Assembly: GCA_037975125.1 (NCBI GenBank)
Contig: JAJQOW010000014.1
Location: forward strand, 19,423,484-19,487,483
Direction: 5' to 3'
Length of the DNA stretch: 64,000 bases
DNA from: Latrodectus hesperus
Taxonomy: Eukaryota > Arthropoda > Arachnida > Araneae > Theridiidae
Below the pieces are notes generated by a model that was not told where the DNA came from, made no database searches, and saw only the letters and a list, made by a program, of their open reading frames with translations. How positions within the stretch are numbered: the first letter of the stretch is position 1; each line of letters starts with the position of its first letter. Position numbers and translations under genes: made by a program. Shown here piece by piece: positions 1 through 12,279 of the stretch.

Positions 1-365
1 CAATGTAATCATATATATATATATGTTTGTATATAAAAATGCCATCAAAAGTATCTAAAAATTTTCTTTGACTATTTTATCTAAAATGTTTTGTTCACAT
101 AAATAATTATTTTTATAAATATTCTAGCTTAAGAGCTCTCATATCAATTTCTTATCAATAAACCATCTTTTATAGAATAATAATTAGGCTTCATACAACT
201 TCTAGAAACTCCTTAAATTTCCAAATAATTTCCACTTTTTCTTATCATTTTAGAGGGAAGTTGTGTAAAAGAAATGTTTTAAGTACAATCTTAGTCCTTA
301 ATGAAAGTGAAAAAAAATGATTATTAATAATCTGTTAAGACACATACAATTTTGTTATTTGGACT

Positions 366-423
<58 letters not shown>

Positions 424-643
424 TGATCTTCTTTGAATGCCAAATAACTTTTTTTAACAAATATAATGCAAGTTTGACGTGCACATTTGTAATAATTCTA
501 GCATTCAATTTTTACCCAACAACTATGCTTGAAAGAAATAGTATTTATTTTTAGCCTTTTCTATTATGCTTTTCAGTAAAGTTGTAAGCTTTGAACTTGT
601 GAGTGAAATTTCAAATTTTCAATAAAATTCCATTGTTTTTCAG
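1..643. other. BRF1 intron (partial)
   Basis: AT-rich intron sequence left of the first visible exon. A (TA)n tract occupies 369-422. Nothing else is recognised. Confidence 0.6.
369..422. repeat. (TA)n microsatellite
   Basis: About 27 uninterrupted TA dinucleotides inside a BRF1 intron. Confidence 0.95.
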
Positions 644-705
644 ATGTAGATGTAAGTGATGACACTCTTGATTTGACAGGACTTGATGACAAAGAACTTG
701 ATATT
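644..705 (+). CDS. BRF1: BRF1 exon a
   Basis: The acceptor is tttttcag before 644 and the donor gtaagt follows 705. The exon opens with two bases of a split codon and ends in phase 0. It encodes VDVSDDTLDLTGLDDKELDI, the acidic stretch that precedes the Brf homology region. Confidence 0.85.
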
Positions 706-3700
706 GTAAGTAAATTTTAGTTATTGACTTGTGTCTATTCATATATTGTTTTTTATTAAAAGGATTAATTTTATTTTAGTATTTTATGAAACCATATGAA
801 TATGAAAGGAAGGATGAAGTGTGGCATATGTATAATGCAGATTATCTGAAGGAAATGAAAGGTAAATCTGTTTTGCATATAATATTTCTTGTTATATTGT
901 TATTTTAATATAATTAATAAAACAAATAAAAATTTATTTTATTAATTTAAGTTTCTTTCAAGTAGAGTCATTTTTTATTTTATATTGAATTTAAAATTTA
1001 TGGTTTTGCTTTTAATTTTATAATATATCAAATTATAAATATTTTCACTTTGTAGCAAATTTTTCTACTTTTTTCAGTTAATCTACATGATTGATTTTTA
1101 AATGCAGACATACAATTTTTATTAATAATGACTAATGAATACAAAGATTATTGTTTGTTGTAATTATTGTTTTAAAATGTAATTTTTAATTGTTTCAGAT
1201 AAACGTTTTTAACATTTCCAATGTTAATATTGAATCTTCATGACTATTTCTGTAATTCATTAGCAGTAATTCTTATATTTTATTATCTATATTTTATTTT
1301 CTATCTTCATCTTTATTTCAAGCATACTGAGTTAACATATACTATTATTCAATAACTAAGCATGAAAATGTTTGGCTTTCTAATTTTATAAAATGTCAAA
1401 AGTATCATTTGAAAAGAAATTCAGTATTTGACTAATATAAACAGTAAAAACATAATAAATAAACAGTAAAAATTTTTAAATATGAGATCATATTATGATC
1501 AGAACTTAATTCAAAACCTGAAAGTTCTTTCTATGAATTTATTAGACAATATTTATAGTCTTGAAAATCTTTAAATGATTTCACAAATTATTTTTTCTCG
1601 CTCATTATTTTAAAACATGTTATACATGATTAAATAATTTATAACAAAATATTAAACAATTTTGTTAGAAATGTTTAATATTCTGGAAGTTCTCTTAAAA
1701 ATAATTGTATTAGATGACATAAAAATGTGTTGAGATTAAATTTCTTCTTTTGATAGAATTTAGTGTAAAATGCTTTTACATTACATTTCTTCTTTGTATT
1801 GTATGTAAGTTTTTTTAAAATGTATTTTGATGAATTTAATTTTAATCAAAAAATTTTTAAGTTGCAACTAATATTCAATACATTTATTTTAATTATTTTG
1901 CTTAGATATAGTATTCTAAAATCACCTTCAGTAAATATACATGTAAAAATTCATCCTAAAATTTTAGATAAATGGCTCTCCTTTTAATACAAGTTTAGTT
2001 TTCAGTTTGCTGAAATGTCTCTAAGTTTTATGTTAATTGCTGCTATGTTACCTTAACTTGTATGATAGTTGCTTCACCAACATTCTAAAACTTATGTTTG
2101 AAGGTGTCTTTAAAGTGCTGAATTTTTAATGTACATTGTAATTTTTGTATCTTAAAATTATAAAAATTGAATTTTACATTCATCACAAAATTTATAACCA
2201 GTTATAATTTCCTGTACTGCTTTTAAATACAACTTTTTTTTGCGCTTATGGTAACTAATTTTATAATTGTATATTCATAGAAAAAGAAGAAAGACGAGCT
2301 CTTGAGGAAGAAGAAAATGCCAAGAAACCAAATCGAAAGGTATTGAAATTTTTAAAATTTTTATGTATGTATGAAACATTTATATTTTTTATTTATTATT
2401 GTTTAGTTTTCAGTTATAATTTTCTAAACATATTTTTTTATTTCAAATATAATACATGCATCTATTATTAAAAATGATATTAACACAAAAGCAAGATTTT
2501 TGTGTCTAATTTAACAAATTTTAATTTATTGAGCATAGTAAAAATATAAAATAATGAAACTTTTTATGTGTACAGTTACATACAAAACTTTGCAATATCC
2601 TTATTACATACAAAATGATTGTGCTAAAGTGTAAATGTGTAAATGACTATTAGATTGCTTTGAAAATTTTAAATAAATTTCATACTTTTGTTCAATATGA
2701 GGAAAAATTATTTAAACCTGAAGTTTGCAATACATGTGTTATATGGATTTTTTTAGAATCTTATAGTATGAATGAAAGTTCAGTATATTATTTGACGAAT
2801 TTTAACTCTTCACGTTTTCTAATTTGTATTATTTATAAAGAAGGCTTTAATTCTATCATTTTGGTTTATTACCCAGTATTTAAATCTGAACTGTTTGCCA
2901 AAATGATTGTCATTTGAAAAAACATTAAAAAATAAATTTCTCTTCATAAAAATGTTATTTAGATGGAAAAAAGCGTAGTTCAGTATATACACATTTATAA
3001 TCTTAATTAGTTAAATAATATTTATGCACAATTCTCTCTAATTTTTTTTGGAAATTGAAATTTATATGCATAAGTTTCTTTTCATGGATATAGATTTCAA
3101 ATATTTCCATAATTAGAAAGAATAAAAATCAAATTTATAAAATTAAAGAATCACTTTAAAAATTTCTGAATTAAATTTTGTTGTAATGATACAAATAAAA
3201 AGTTCAGAAATAATAGCTTTGAAGAAAAATTTATTAAATAAATTCTTATCACTCCATGCTAAATTATTACGTATTTACATGCTGCTACTTTTCATATATA
3301 TAATGAATTAAAAATATTAACTGATGCAATTGGAAACATTGTGAGAATCTCTTTAATAAATATAACTACCTTGCCAGCTTTTCAGGCTGTAGTTTGCTTA
3401 AAGGAAAATATGTATGCAGTTTTTAGTGAAATGTTGCGATTTGAAAAAAATATCCCTGTATACTATTTGCTTAGCTTTATTTAAAGCGCTGTTTTGCACA
3501 CAACCAGACACTGTTTTGACTGAAATCTCACATGCATTGGATAAAAGCAAATGATATAAAATATTAAATAATTAAAAATTCCCTTAGTTAAGAAGTTAGA
3601 TATTGAAATACGAGTTATTTTCATCTGCACTCCAATACATTTCCTTTCAGCTACAGAGTTGAAAAATTTAAAGAATGCTACATTAAATAACCAGCCTTGT

Positions 3701-6700
3701 TGCTGGTTATCAGTTCAATTCAATTCATTTAAATCTCATTTTGATTTTGGATGCTTCTAGTTGTTTGGAATCATCTTAAAGTTGTTGCCCCTTATTTAAT
3801 TAGCCCTTACAAGCAAAAAAAAAAAAAAAAAAAAAAAGACCCTTGAGTTACAAACTAAACCAAATGCTGCATTATATAAAAGAATACTTTTTCAAAACAT
3901 GAAAAAAAATAATTTAAAGAATTGAAAAAGTTTTAATATTTTTTCTATTCTCAAGCATTATTTATATTCTTGAAGTGAGAGTCCAAGCAGAATGTTACAT
4001 AGCTTATAACTAGCCTATACATTGTTGCATAAATAACTTTAGAGGGCATACAAATCATATTTACTTTTAAATGATCAGATATCAATATCCTGATATAATT
4101 TTCATCCTATGCAACCTTTCTGAATAATACCTCAGACAAAAAATCAACTTACAAATAGAAAAAAGATTTTACTTACATAAATGAGGATGTACATAATTGC
4201 TTATTGTGCAGTTATGACCTGGTAATTAAAAATGCACTACATTTGGCCATAAAATCTCCATTATTTTCTATTATGAATTTTATAATCAAACAAGTGACAA
4301 TTTTTTAAAAAATTCTTGTAAAATTGTTATTTTTACGTGTGCTAGATCAAATGGGACTTATTCAAACTTGTACAATAATTATTCATAACTGAATACTTTT
4401 ATTTGTTGATTTCTGCAGCATTAATAATAAATTTTGTGATATTTGCTGTATTTCAATGTTTATTGCAAGCCATCTTAACTGTTGATTGCTAAATTCATAA
4501 GCTGCAGCAACTTTTAAGCTTCTTTTGCCTTGCAGATTATTTACAACTATCACTCTTTTTTATCAATCATTTCAAATCGATATTTTCTCAAAGTAACACT
4601 GTAATTGCAACCATTTTGGTAAAAATGTTTATTTTTTATCTAACAATCAATGTTAATATTGTTTCAGTCAATTGCATCAAAATAACATCTTCTAATTGCT
4701 GCAAAGCATGGTTTTTCAACCATGTTTTATCAAATGTCTATTAATTTTTGATTAGCTGTGAAAAAGTATCACTTATTTCATTTATGATCCAAAATTTGAA
4801 ATTGGGAATGATTCCTAGTTTGTGAGTTTTTTACTATAATATCGACTCATAATGTCATCCCAGTAAATAAAACATTCATGTTTTATCACTTTTTAGCAAG
4901 ATTTATTATATAATTTTATTGGTTCATTTGTTGATCATAACAATAAATGTTTATTAATATTAAATATATTGATTCATATTATTTTAATAGAAATAAATCT
5001 TTATTTTTAATAAAAATTTTGGCACATAATAAAATCTAAATAAAAATTTAGCTAATTTTTAATTTCTAATTCAAGGTAATTTCATTTCTGCAAAAGCTTT
5101 TTAAGTATTACATTTTTATAGTTATTTAGGTATGATAAATTAAAAAATTATCTGATTTGTCAATTAATATCTATTTTAATTTTAAGATCTTTTATACACT
5201 TTATTTAGTGTTATTGAAGTGAAATTATTTATTTTTATTTATTTTTAATATATTTAGCACTAATGGTCTATTCAATAGATATAAATTTTAAATTATATAA
5301 CTATAAAGTTTAATGTTGATAAATAAATCTTTAAACAAAAAATTAAAAAATGATTTTTTCTGTTAACACAAAATTATTTTAAAAAGAAATATTTAAATAA
5401 GACTGCTATTTATTAGGATATTTTTTTTATCTGGATTCAATAAGTTATTGGAATTTAAATACGTATATAATGTTGCCTCTAATTTATGCTCGGTATTTTA
5501 ATATAGACTGCTGTTAATAATCAATATTTGTAGGTATCAAAAAGGAAATTAAATTACTTTTTATCATAATGGTATTTTAGCAAATGAGAAATTTTTTTTT
5601 AATTCAAAGTACTCATCATGAATTTCTTCAAAAATAGCAAAGTTATAGTGCTTTATTTTGTTTTAAGATTGATAGTTAAAAGATTTAACTTAATTATGTA
5701 TTCAAAAATAGTTATACTTTTTTAACCTTATTTTCTATAATATTATTTTATATATGGGTAAGTATACAATTGAAACAATATATTACTGTTAAAATATTTT
5801 GTTTTATTTTTATGAATTATCTGTAAGCTTCTCAACATTGATTACTGAATTATAATTTTTTTTAGTTTTAATTTTATGAAATGTTATTGACAAACTTTAA
5901 TAAAAGTAGTATTTTAGTTTTTGTAATTTTAAACCTGTTATTATAAAACTAAGTAAACATGTAAATAATTTTTGAATGGTAAAATTTAAATAAATCATGT
6001 GAATACATTGTTATCTCTTTTTGAAGAATTTAAATGAATAGCATTAGAAAATCAATTGCAATGCCTAAAAGTAGAAATTAATATATTTTTTATAAATACC
6101 TTATTATTGTTCTATCCATATATTTATATGAATAATTTGGGTGGAATTTTTTGCTATTATATTGCAAATTTTGTCTATCGTTTTGAAAAACAGTGGAATC
6201 AAAAACTGAATTTAGAGTTTTCAAATGAAATGTTGTCAATATACATTGAAAAAACATTTTAACATTTATGTTACTGTTACAAATTTTTTTATGTTAAACT
6301 GTTGGAACTTAAGTTCAAAAAACTTTAATTTTTATTTATATTTATTTACATGTGTTTGTAGTAATTAATGCAAAAAAGTCATTAATATTTTTGTATTAAT
6401 TTTTCTGTATTATCTGTCATTTATCAGTATTGTCTTGTTGAATATAGAATTTCATTGCATATATTGTTTGATTTATTTCTTATAATTTTAGAAAAAAAGA
6501 AAAAGAAATGCAATTCAAGGTAACACTGCTGGAGAAGTTATTGAAAAAATTATACAACAAAAAAAGATTTCATTCAAACTGGATTATGATGTCTTAAAAT
6601 CTTTGAACCCTGAAAACACTTCTGAAGTGAGTCCAACAAAAATCGACGAAGAAAAATCTTCTGAAATTACACCTGTTCCAAGAGTTCTTCGTCCTAAGAT

Positions 6701-9700
6701 AAAAAAGCCACCACCTTTGGTTCCTTTAAATATTAAAAAAGCAATGTCTGATATTGTAGGAAACAATAGGTTTGTAGTGAAATTCTACTATATATTAGTT
6801 CTAGTGTAAGTTCATTTTTTTTGTTAAATAAATTTAAACTTTTTTGTAGAAGGAAAGCTTTAGCAGCAGCTGCTGAAGAACAAAATACATCTGAGGTAAT
6901 TTAACATTTCTAAAAAATTTAATGTGTATAGTTTTATGTAAAGAAAAAAATTAATATCTATAATGAGAGTCCATTGAAACCCCTTTATTCCAGAATTAAC
7001 TAACAAAAAATAAATAATTGATTTTTAAAATTTTTCAGAAAAGTATTGTAAAATACAAGATTTTTTTAAGGTATTAAAATCTTTTCAAAAAGATTTTTTA
7101 ATAAAACTTAAACTTTTTTTAAATAAAACTTAAGAATTTGATATAAATGTTTCAGAAAATTGAGACATTTTTACATCATTGCAGAAAATGGTTTATATTT
7201 ATGTTGATTTTATGCAATAAAGAAAATAAAAAAATTTATTACCAAAAAAGTAATTTTCTTTGTATAAATAGAAAATGAAACCCCAGTCGCTTAGTGGTAG
7301 TATTTCACCCTGACAAGTCACAGGTGTGAGGTTCTCTGGTTGGGCAAGGTCGACTCAGCCTTTCATACCTTTTGTGGATCAATAAACTGAGTACCAAGCA
7401 TGTGCTTGGGAACTAAGCACTGGGGGTTTCGCATTAGGTTAACCACCTAATCAGGACTTATGCTTTGCATCCCGAGGGTCTCTCAATCAGGAAAACAGAG
7501 ATGAGCATGTAGCCGACATAGGTTATTGTGCCAGAGTTTAGTTTAGCTTAAACGAAAATTCTTCACTTAGATTAGTATGGGTATATTCATTGAATAAATA
7601 CATAATATATACATCTAATCAATTGAAATTATTTTCATGTTTCTAGTAGAAATGATCTTTCTGCAAAATAATTTTATTTATCAGTAATCTAAAAATTATT
7701 AAGGAATAATCCTAAGTTACAAAAAACTGACATTTTTTGATTATTGTTTTCAAATAATAAAAAAACAGTTGTGTTTGTGTGTCATTTAATATTTAATGCC
7801 ACATATTTTTGGCAATTCTGAAAGGCATATGGTGTAACATCATTCTTTGAATAATATTTGCTACTAAAATAATGAAACTAAAACTTCAGTGTAATATCTT
7901 GAAAGTAATTTTAAAAGTTTTCTTACTTTTATATGAATATTTTTTGATCAAATCATAGTTAGCAGCTACTATATATTTGAATATATATAAATTTTTTAAT
8001 ATTGGCAAATTTATATTTTAATTCATGGTTGTGTTAATTATTTAGCTCCACCACTTTAATGTGCTGTTTTAGTAACAAGTGAACTTTCATTCATTCATTA
8101 TTTCTGTACTATTGAAAATAGGAACTGAATGTAAGTTTGAGAAAAATGTGCAACAAAAATTATGTAATAAGGTATAGAATATGATGTAAAAATAATAACA
8201 ATTTTTTAAAACAGAGATGAACATGCTATAGCATAAGAACCTGGTATAGCTTGTCTGAATTTTCTATTTAAGCCTTTGTAGAAGGAAATTTTCATACTTC
8301 AATAAATTACAATTAATAAAACGATTATAGACAAATTATCTGTAGTGAACATGTAATACACAATCGAGTAATGAAATTTGCTTGTATTATTTATCTCTTG
8401 CAACACTATTATTTGTATAATTTCTTTTATTTTTTTAGTTTTGATATAAATTATTTTGTCCTACTCCTATGTTGCAGATCATCCTGTAGAATCCACAATT
8501 ATATTGTGTGTAGTATATCAGAAAATGTTCTTAATCATAGAAATTCATTGAAAAATGTTATTTTACTATATATAATTTATTATGTCTCTGTAAAGTATTA
8601 CAAAATACTTTCTGTATCTTAAATGATTATATAATGTTAGAATATTCAAATAAAGTTAAGGTTTTTTTACAGTGAGTAAATTATGAAATTAAAGAAATTC
8701 GGCTACATCTAGTGCATAAATTTTGGAGAAGGGTTTAATTTGCAACCAAGATGAAACAAAATATTACTTTCTTAAAAGCAAGACAAATAGAAAAAAACAG
8801 AACACCAAAAGTTGTTGTTGCTTATTCTCCTATTTTATTAACAGATTCAAAAATAATCAATACAGCAAAGAGTACCAATATCTGTTCCATTTTCGACTTT
8901 GTTATCTAAATCCATTTTACTATCAACTTCTAATAGCACTTTAAAATCTACTTCAATTACCAATAAATCTGAGGTTGATGACACAAAAATTAAAAATCCA
9001 AAATCTCAAGAAAAAAGTTTTAAAAGAACAATTGATAAATCCTTCTGAAGCAGATATGGAAATGGATTCCTCCTCTTCATCTTAGACTGTTTCAGAATGG
9101 AGAAACAATCACAAAAAACAGTCAAATAAAATCTGCCCTGGATGACATTAATTTTATGAAACTGTCAGGGTTCTCAGAAAACATTGGAGTTTATATGATT
9201 TCTCTAACTTAATAAGCCTTTGACATTCAATCAGTTGCTCTTTTGATGGTGGTAACTTTGTTTCCATAGAAAATTGCATGAAAACGAACAGTTTTCAATT
9301 AAATGTTTTACAAAAATTTTTTGTTTTCCCTTCTAACAAAAAAAATTTGAAGCATTTAATCTGAAAAACGTTGAGAATGATATTGATATGTTAATGTGAT
9401 ATTGATATTTTTTTTAGTGATAATTCTCTATTAATTCCTACTTCTAAAATATTTTCTCTAGTAAATATTCAAAAATTGTTTAAAAATCAACAAATTTTTA
9501 TTATTTTTTAAAAATAAATTGGAATTTTTTTTGCCCAATATTTATTTACAATTTAGGAAATTATTTTTTTAGATTATTTATTGATTGTATTTTAATTATG
9601 TATACTAATTTACAGGATTTACTTGAAAGTGAAACCAAAAAACCAAGATTAGAAATTAATGAGCAATTACCTGAAGAAACTGAAATCATTACAATTGATG

Positions 9701-11098
9701 ATTCTGCAATAAATAATCAACCACAAGGTAATGCAATATATTAGAATTTGGATAGTATTTTTAAATCATTAAATTTTCCATATCATTTAAACTTAAAAAA
9801 TTTATTTCAGAAAATGTAATTATACACAATTTAATTATAAACAAGATTAAAGTAATCTTACATATTATAATCTAAGATTAGTTTCATTGTTGGAAAGTCC
9901 AGATAGAGATTGGTTAGTACTATAGTGTTAACATTTAGTTTTAATTATTTAAATGTTTCTGATATAAATCAAACCATGGTTTTAAAAAGTAATCATCCAA
10001 CATTTTTGCTTAAAGACAAAGTATTTCATATCTTAAAAACAGTGTTAATAGTGTTGCCATAAGAAATGTTTTTCAGCTTTTTAAAACTATTGTGTTTGAT
10101 ACTAACACTTTTTGTTTGTGATTGTACAATTAAAAACATATTATCTAAAATGTTTTCAATTACAAACAAATTTTCATGTGATATTTCAGATCATTAGTTA
10201 TATTGTTTTTCCATTCTATGAAAGAATATGTAATAAAATAAACATAAGAAAAAAAGCAAAATTTTTAAATGAATATTTTAAAAATTTAGACATTAGATTT
10301 TTTTCCTCTTACTTTTTTTCCTGTTAAATTAAAAATTTTTCTGACATTTACATTTTTGTGAATTAAATACATTATTTATTAGATATTGAAGAAGTAGAAG
10401 AGGAAGAGGATGAAGATTCTGATATAGAAATGTACAATTATAAAGGTAATAATTCTTTGTAAAATAAAATAATCAAAAAAAATGATAAATAACCTATATA
10501 ATCCAATAAATAAGTAATGTAAGAAGTTTTTAAAATCATATTTTATGTGTTTTATTTTAATATATTTAGTCTCATGCATGAATTATCATGAAACTGAAGT
10601 AAATTATATTTTCTAAATATAATTTTAAAGGAGAAAGGGGAATTTTCAATATTAGCATGAATTTATTATTAATGACATGTATTGTTATTCACTAAAATTA
10701 TTCTTGTTCAAAAATGTTAAACAGTAAATATTATACTTTTGATTAGAAATTTCTATCATTTAAACTTTGGATTAGATTATTGTCTTATACAGGATGCAAT
10801 CCTTATATAACTTCTAAATGTAACCAATAATTTCAAGAAAAATTTACAAAATCTATTTCAACTTTAGATTTATGTTATAGTTTAAGATTAAAAAAAAAAA
10901 AAAAAACGAATTAACAGTCAGGATATGTTAGATTTATTAACCAATTAATGTGTTAAAATCATCAAATACATTTAAAATGTTACTCTATTTTATGACAATG
11001 GTAATCGTTTTTTATGTAATATAATTTTTATATTTGCAGATGAAATGCCACCTGATTATTATCCTTATGATGAATATGTTGATGACTATGAAGAGTGA
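644..11098 (+). CDS. BRF1: BRF1, TFIIIB 90 kDa subunit, C-terminal part (8 exons)
   Basis: BRF1 is the TFIIB-related subunit of TFIIIB, which recruits RNA polymerase III to tRNA and 5S genes in the nucleus. Coding exons are 644-705, 780-861, 2281-2339, 6492-6769, 6850-6895, 9616-9727, 10383-10445 and 11040-11098. Their phases are compatible at every junction and they encode 252 residues plus TGA. Recognition rests on an acidic segment LDLTGLDDKELDI (about residues 7-20), a segment with VWHMYNADYLKEMK (about 34-47), and a lysine-rich block followed by AIQGNTAGEVIEKIIQQKKI. The last matches the conserved Brf homology block that contacts TBP in human and yeast BRF1. The end is acidic (EEEEDEDSD, then DDYEE), as in other animals. 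The N-terminal zinc ribbon and cyclin repeats must lie left of base 1. No frameshift or internal stop is seen, so the gene looks intact. Confidence 0.9.
780..861 (+). CDS. BRF1: BRF1 exon b
   Basis: The acceptor is ttattttag and the donor gtaaat. It encodes 27 residues including YERKDEVWHMYNADYLKEMK and ends with one base of the next codon. The intron before it is only 74 bases. Confidence 0.88.
862..2280. other. BRF1 intron
   Basis: AT-rich intron. Short open stretches here have no domain signature and are not credible genes. Confidence 0.6.
2281..2339 (+). CDS. BRF1: BRF1 exon c
   Basis: The acceptor is attcatag and the donor gtattg. With the G carried over from exon b it encodes EKEERRALEEEENAKKPNRK, a charged helical linker, and ends in phase 0. 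Confidence 0.88.
2340..6491. other. BRF1 intron
   Basis: A 4.15-kb AT-rich intron with a run of 23 A at 3815-3837. No transposon protein or RNA gene is recognised. Confidence 0.6.
6492..6769 (+). CDS. BRF1: BRF1 exon d (Brf homology block)
   Basis: This is the largest exon. It starts after ataattttag and ends before gtttgt in phase 2. It carries the diagnostic block AIQGNTAGEVIEKIIQQKKI followed by a stretch like the human NYSVL segment, then a Ser/Pro/Lys-rich linker with RVLRPKIKKPPPLVPL. Confidence 0.9.
6850..6895 (+). CDS. BRF1: BRF1 exon e
   Basis: A 46-base exon after an 80-base intron, acceptor ttttgtag and donor gtaatt. It completes an Arg codon and encodes RKALAAAAEEQNTSE, ending in phase 0. 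It is small but frame-consistent on both sides. Confidence 0.8.
7275..7550 (+). mobile_element. tRNA-derived SINE
   Basis: The head has an A-box-like core (cgcttagtggtagtattt) and, about 40 bases on, a B-box-like ggttctctgg. These correspond to the internal promoter of a tRNA gene. The downstream body is less AT-rich than its surroundings. The family differs from the other SINEs in the window. Its ends are approximate because no target duplication is clear. Confidence 0.6.
8715..9130 (+). pseudogene. possible decayed LINE ORF1-like fragment
   Basis: Codon-like sequence with Lys/Ser-rich content and stretches such as NPSEADMEMDSSSS and VSEWRNNHKKQS, spread over more than one frame with stops. 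The composition resembles gag-like ORF1 of arthropod LINEs. This is a guess; no diagnostic zinc knuckle is visible. Confidence 0.3.
9616..9727 (+). CDS. BRF1: BRF1 exon f
   Basis: The acceptor is tttacag and the donor gtaatg. It encodes a 37-residue acidic, low-complexity segment beginning DLLESETKKPRLEI and ends in phase 1. Confidence 0.85.
9728..10382. other. BRF1 intron
   Basis: AT-rich intron with no recognised element. Confidence 0.6.
10383..10445 (+). CDS. BRF1: BRF1 exon g (acidic)
   Basis: The acceptor is tttattag and the donor gtaata. It encodes DIEEVEEEEDEDSDIEMYNY plus K. This is the acidic tract typical of animal BRF1 C-termini. Phase is 1 on both sides. Confidence 0.87.
10446..11039. 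other. BRF1 intron
   Basis: AT-rich intron with an A run near 10890-10906 and no recognised element. Confidence 0.6.
11040..11098 (+). CDS. BRF1: BRF1 terminal coding exon
   Basis: The acceptor is tatttgcag. It encodes DEMPPDYYPYDEYVDDYEE and then TGA at 11096-11098. The Tyr/Asp-rich end resembles the human tail. Confidence 0.88.
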
Positions 11099-11345
11099 AA
11101 AGCACTTTCCTTTGTTAGAACTATATTTCTTCATCTTCTGGTGGGCTACTCCAGAAATTATTTTCTGGAAGTTCCTATGTAGAACTTTTTTATTATTTCT
11201 GATTAAGATTTGCAATAGATTCAGATGGGAATTTCGTTTCTAATCATATGGAATAACAGTGTAAAAATCCTATTTTAAATTTTGAGATTTAAAAAATTTA
11301 CATTTTTATAGTACATTAACTTTGGAATAAAACTTTTTATTTCTT
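11099..11345 (+). promoter_or_regulatory. BRF1: BRF1 3' UTR with poly(A) signal
   Basis: A canonical AATAAA lies at 11326-11331, about 230 bases after the stop, in T-rich surroundings. Later AATAAA copies (for example near 11865) could give longer transcripts. The cleavage site is not determined. Confidence 0.55.
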
Positions 11346-11507
11346 ATATTTCAAGAAAAAAGAATTAATATTTTCTAATTCAACTAGGTCATCATATATT
11401 CAGATTTCTACTGAAAAAAATATTAAATGTAATTCCAAAATTTTAATTTAGAAAAGTATCAATTAAAAATTTAACTAAAATTTTTTGAATATGCTTAAAA
11501 AAAAAAA

Positions 11508-11650
11508 AAAAAACCTGTGGCTGGACAGCTTAATTATGTGGTCCAAAGGCCTAAGTATCTATACCTGTTTTCCTGACTGAAGGTTCTGGGGTGTGAGTCT
11601 TGTATCCCTGTTAGAGAGAGAGAGATGGTCAGCCTAAAAAAATGTGAAAC
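11508..11650 (+). mobile_element. degenerate SINE-like fragment
   Basis: A less AT-rich island after an A run, with a B-box-like ggttctgggg and a short GA repeat (gagagagaga). It may be a tRNA-SINE head, but the A box is poor. Confidence 0.3.
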
Positions 11651-12245
11651 CATAATACCATACTATACACTGTTTATTTGACAATTTTTTAGAAACGTTT
11701 TTTGTATTATTATTTAACATTTGTAAAAAATGTTTCATCTAATATATCTTTTTGGATATAATGATGCTGCCTTAATGTTAGATGTGTTTTTAAGTTATTC
11801 ACATAAATTTTATTTATCAATTTCAAAAATTACTTTAATTATTGAATATATTAAGTACATATAAAAATAAAACCTGAACTTGTTACTTTACAACCCAGTC
11901 TCATAATTATGATAAAATAAATGCAAATTAAACTGTTTTAATCAGGATTATTATAACAGTATTTTACATTTATAATGTAAAAATTTTATTTTGTAACTAA
12001 ACTAAACTTTAAAACTATACAAGAAGCAATCCATAGTGTAAACTACACTGTTAAAATTATTAATTTTATTAATCAAGATGTTTAATATTTCTTTGCTATG
12101 CATAGTTTAAATCTGTTTTGTCTTATTTATTTATTTTTGTTCTAATAAGTACACTTTATATTTTCAGTGATAAAATTATTTTGAAATAATTTTATTTTTT
12201 TGTAAATGTCTTAAAAGTCATCTATTTTTGTTAAAGAAATATTTC

Positions 12246-12279
12246 TGCAGCAGTTATTGTTCTTTCAATAACTGCTGCA
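12246..12279. repeat. perfect inverted repeat (14-bp arms, 6-base loop)
   Basis: Arm tgcagcagttattg at 12246-12259 and its exact reverse complement at 12266-12279. The arms contain more G and C than nearby DNA. No flanking transposon was identified. Confidence 0.9.

Larger units (their letters stand above)
6896..9615. other. BRF1 intron with SINE and transposon scrap
   Basis: It holds a tRNA-derived SINE (7275-7550) and a decayed protein-coding scrap (8715-9130), which are listed separately. The rest is plain AT-rich sequence. Confidence 0.6.

Noticed and set aside
2660..2917. An 85-codon open frame in a BRF1 intron
   Set aside because: Chance composition, no splice consistency with the BRF1 frame.
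8371..8622. An 83-codon open frame in a BRF1 intron
   Set aside because: Its Phe/Tyr/Leu/Ile-rich content is what AT-rich DNA yields by chance, and it has no domain.
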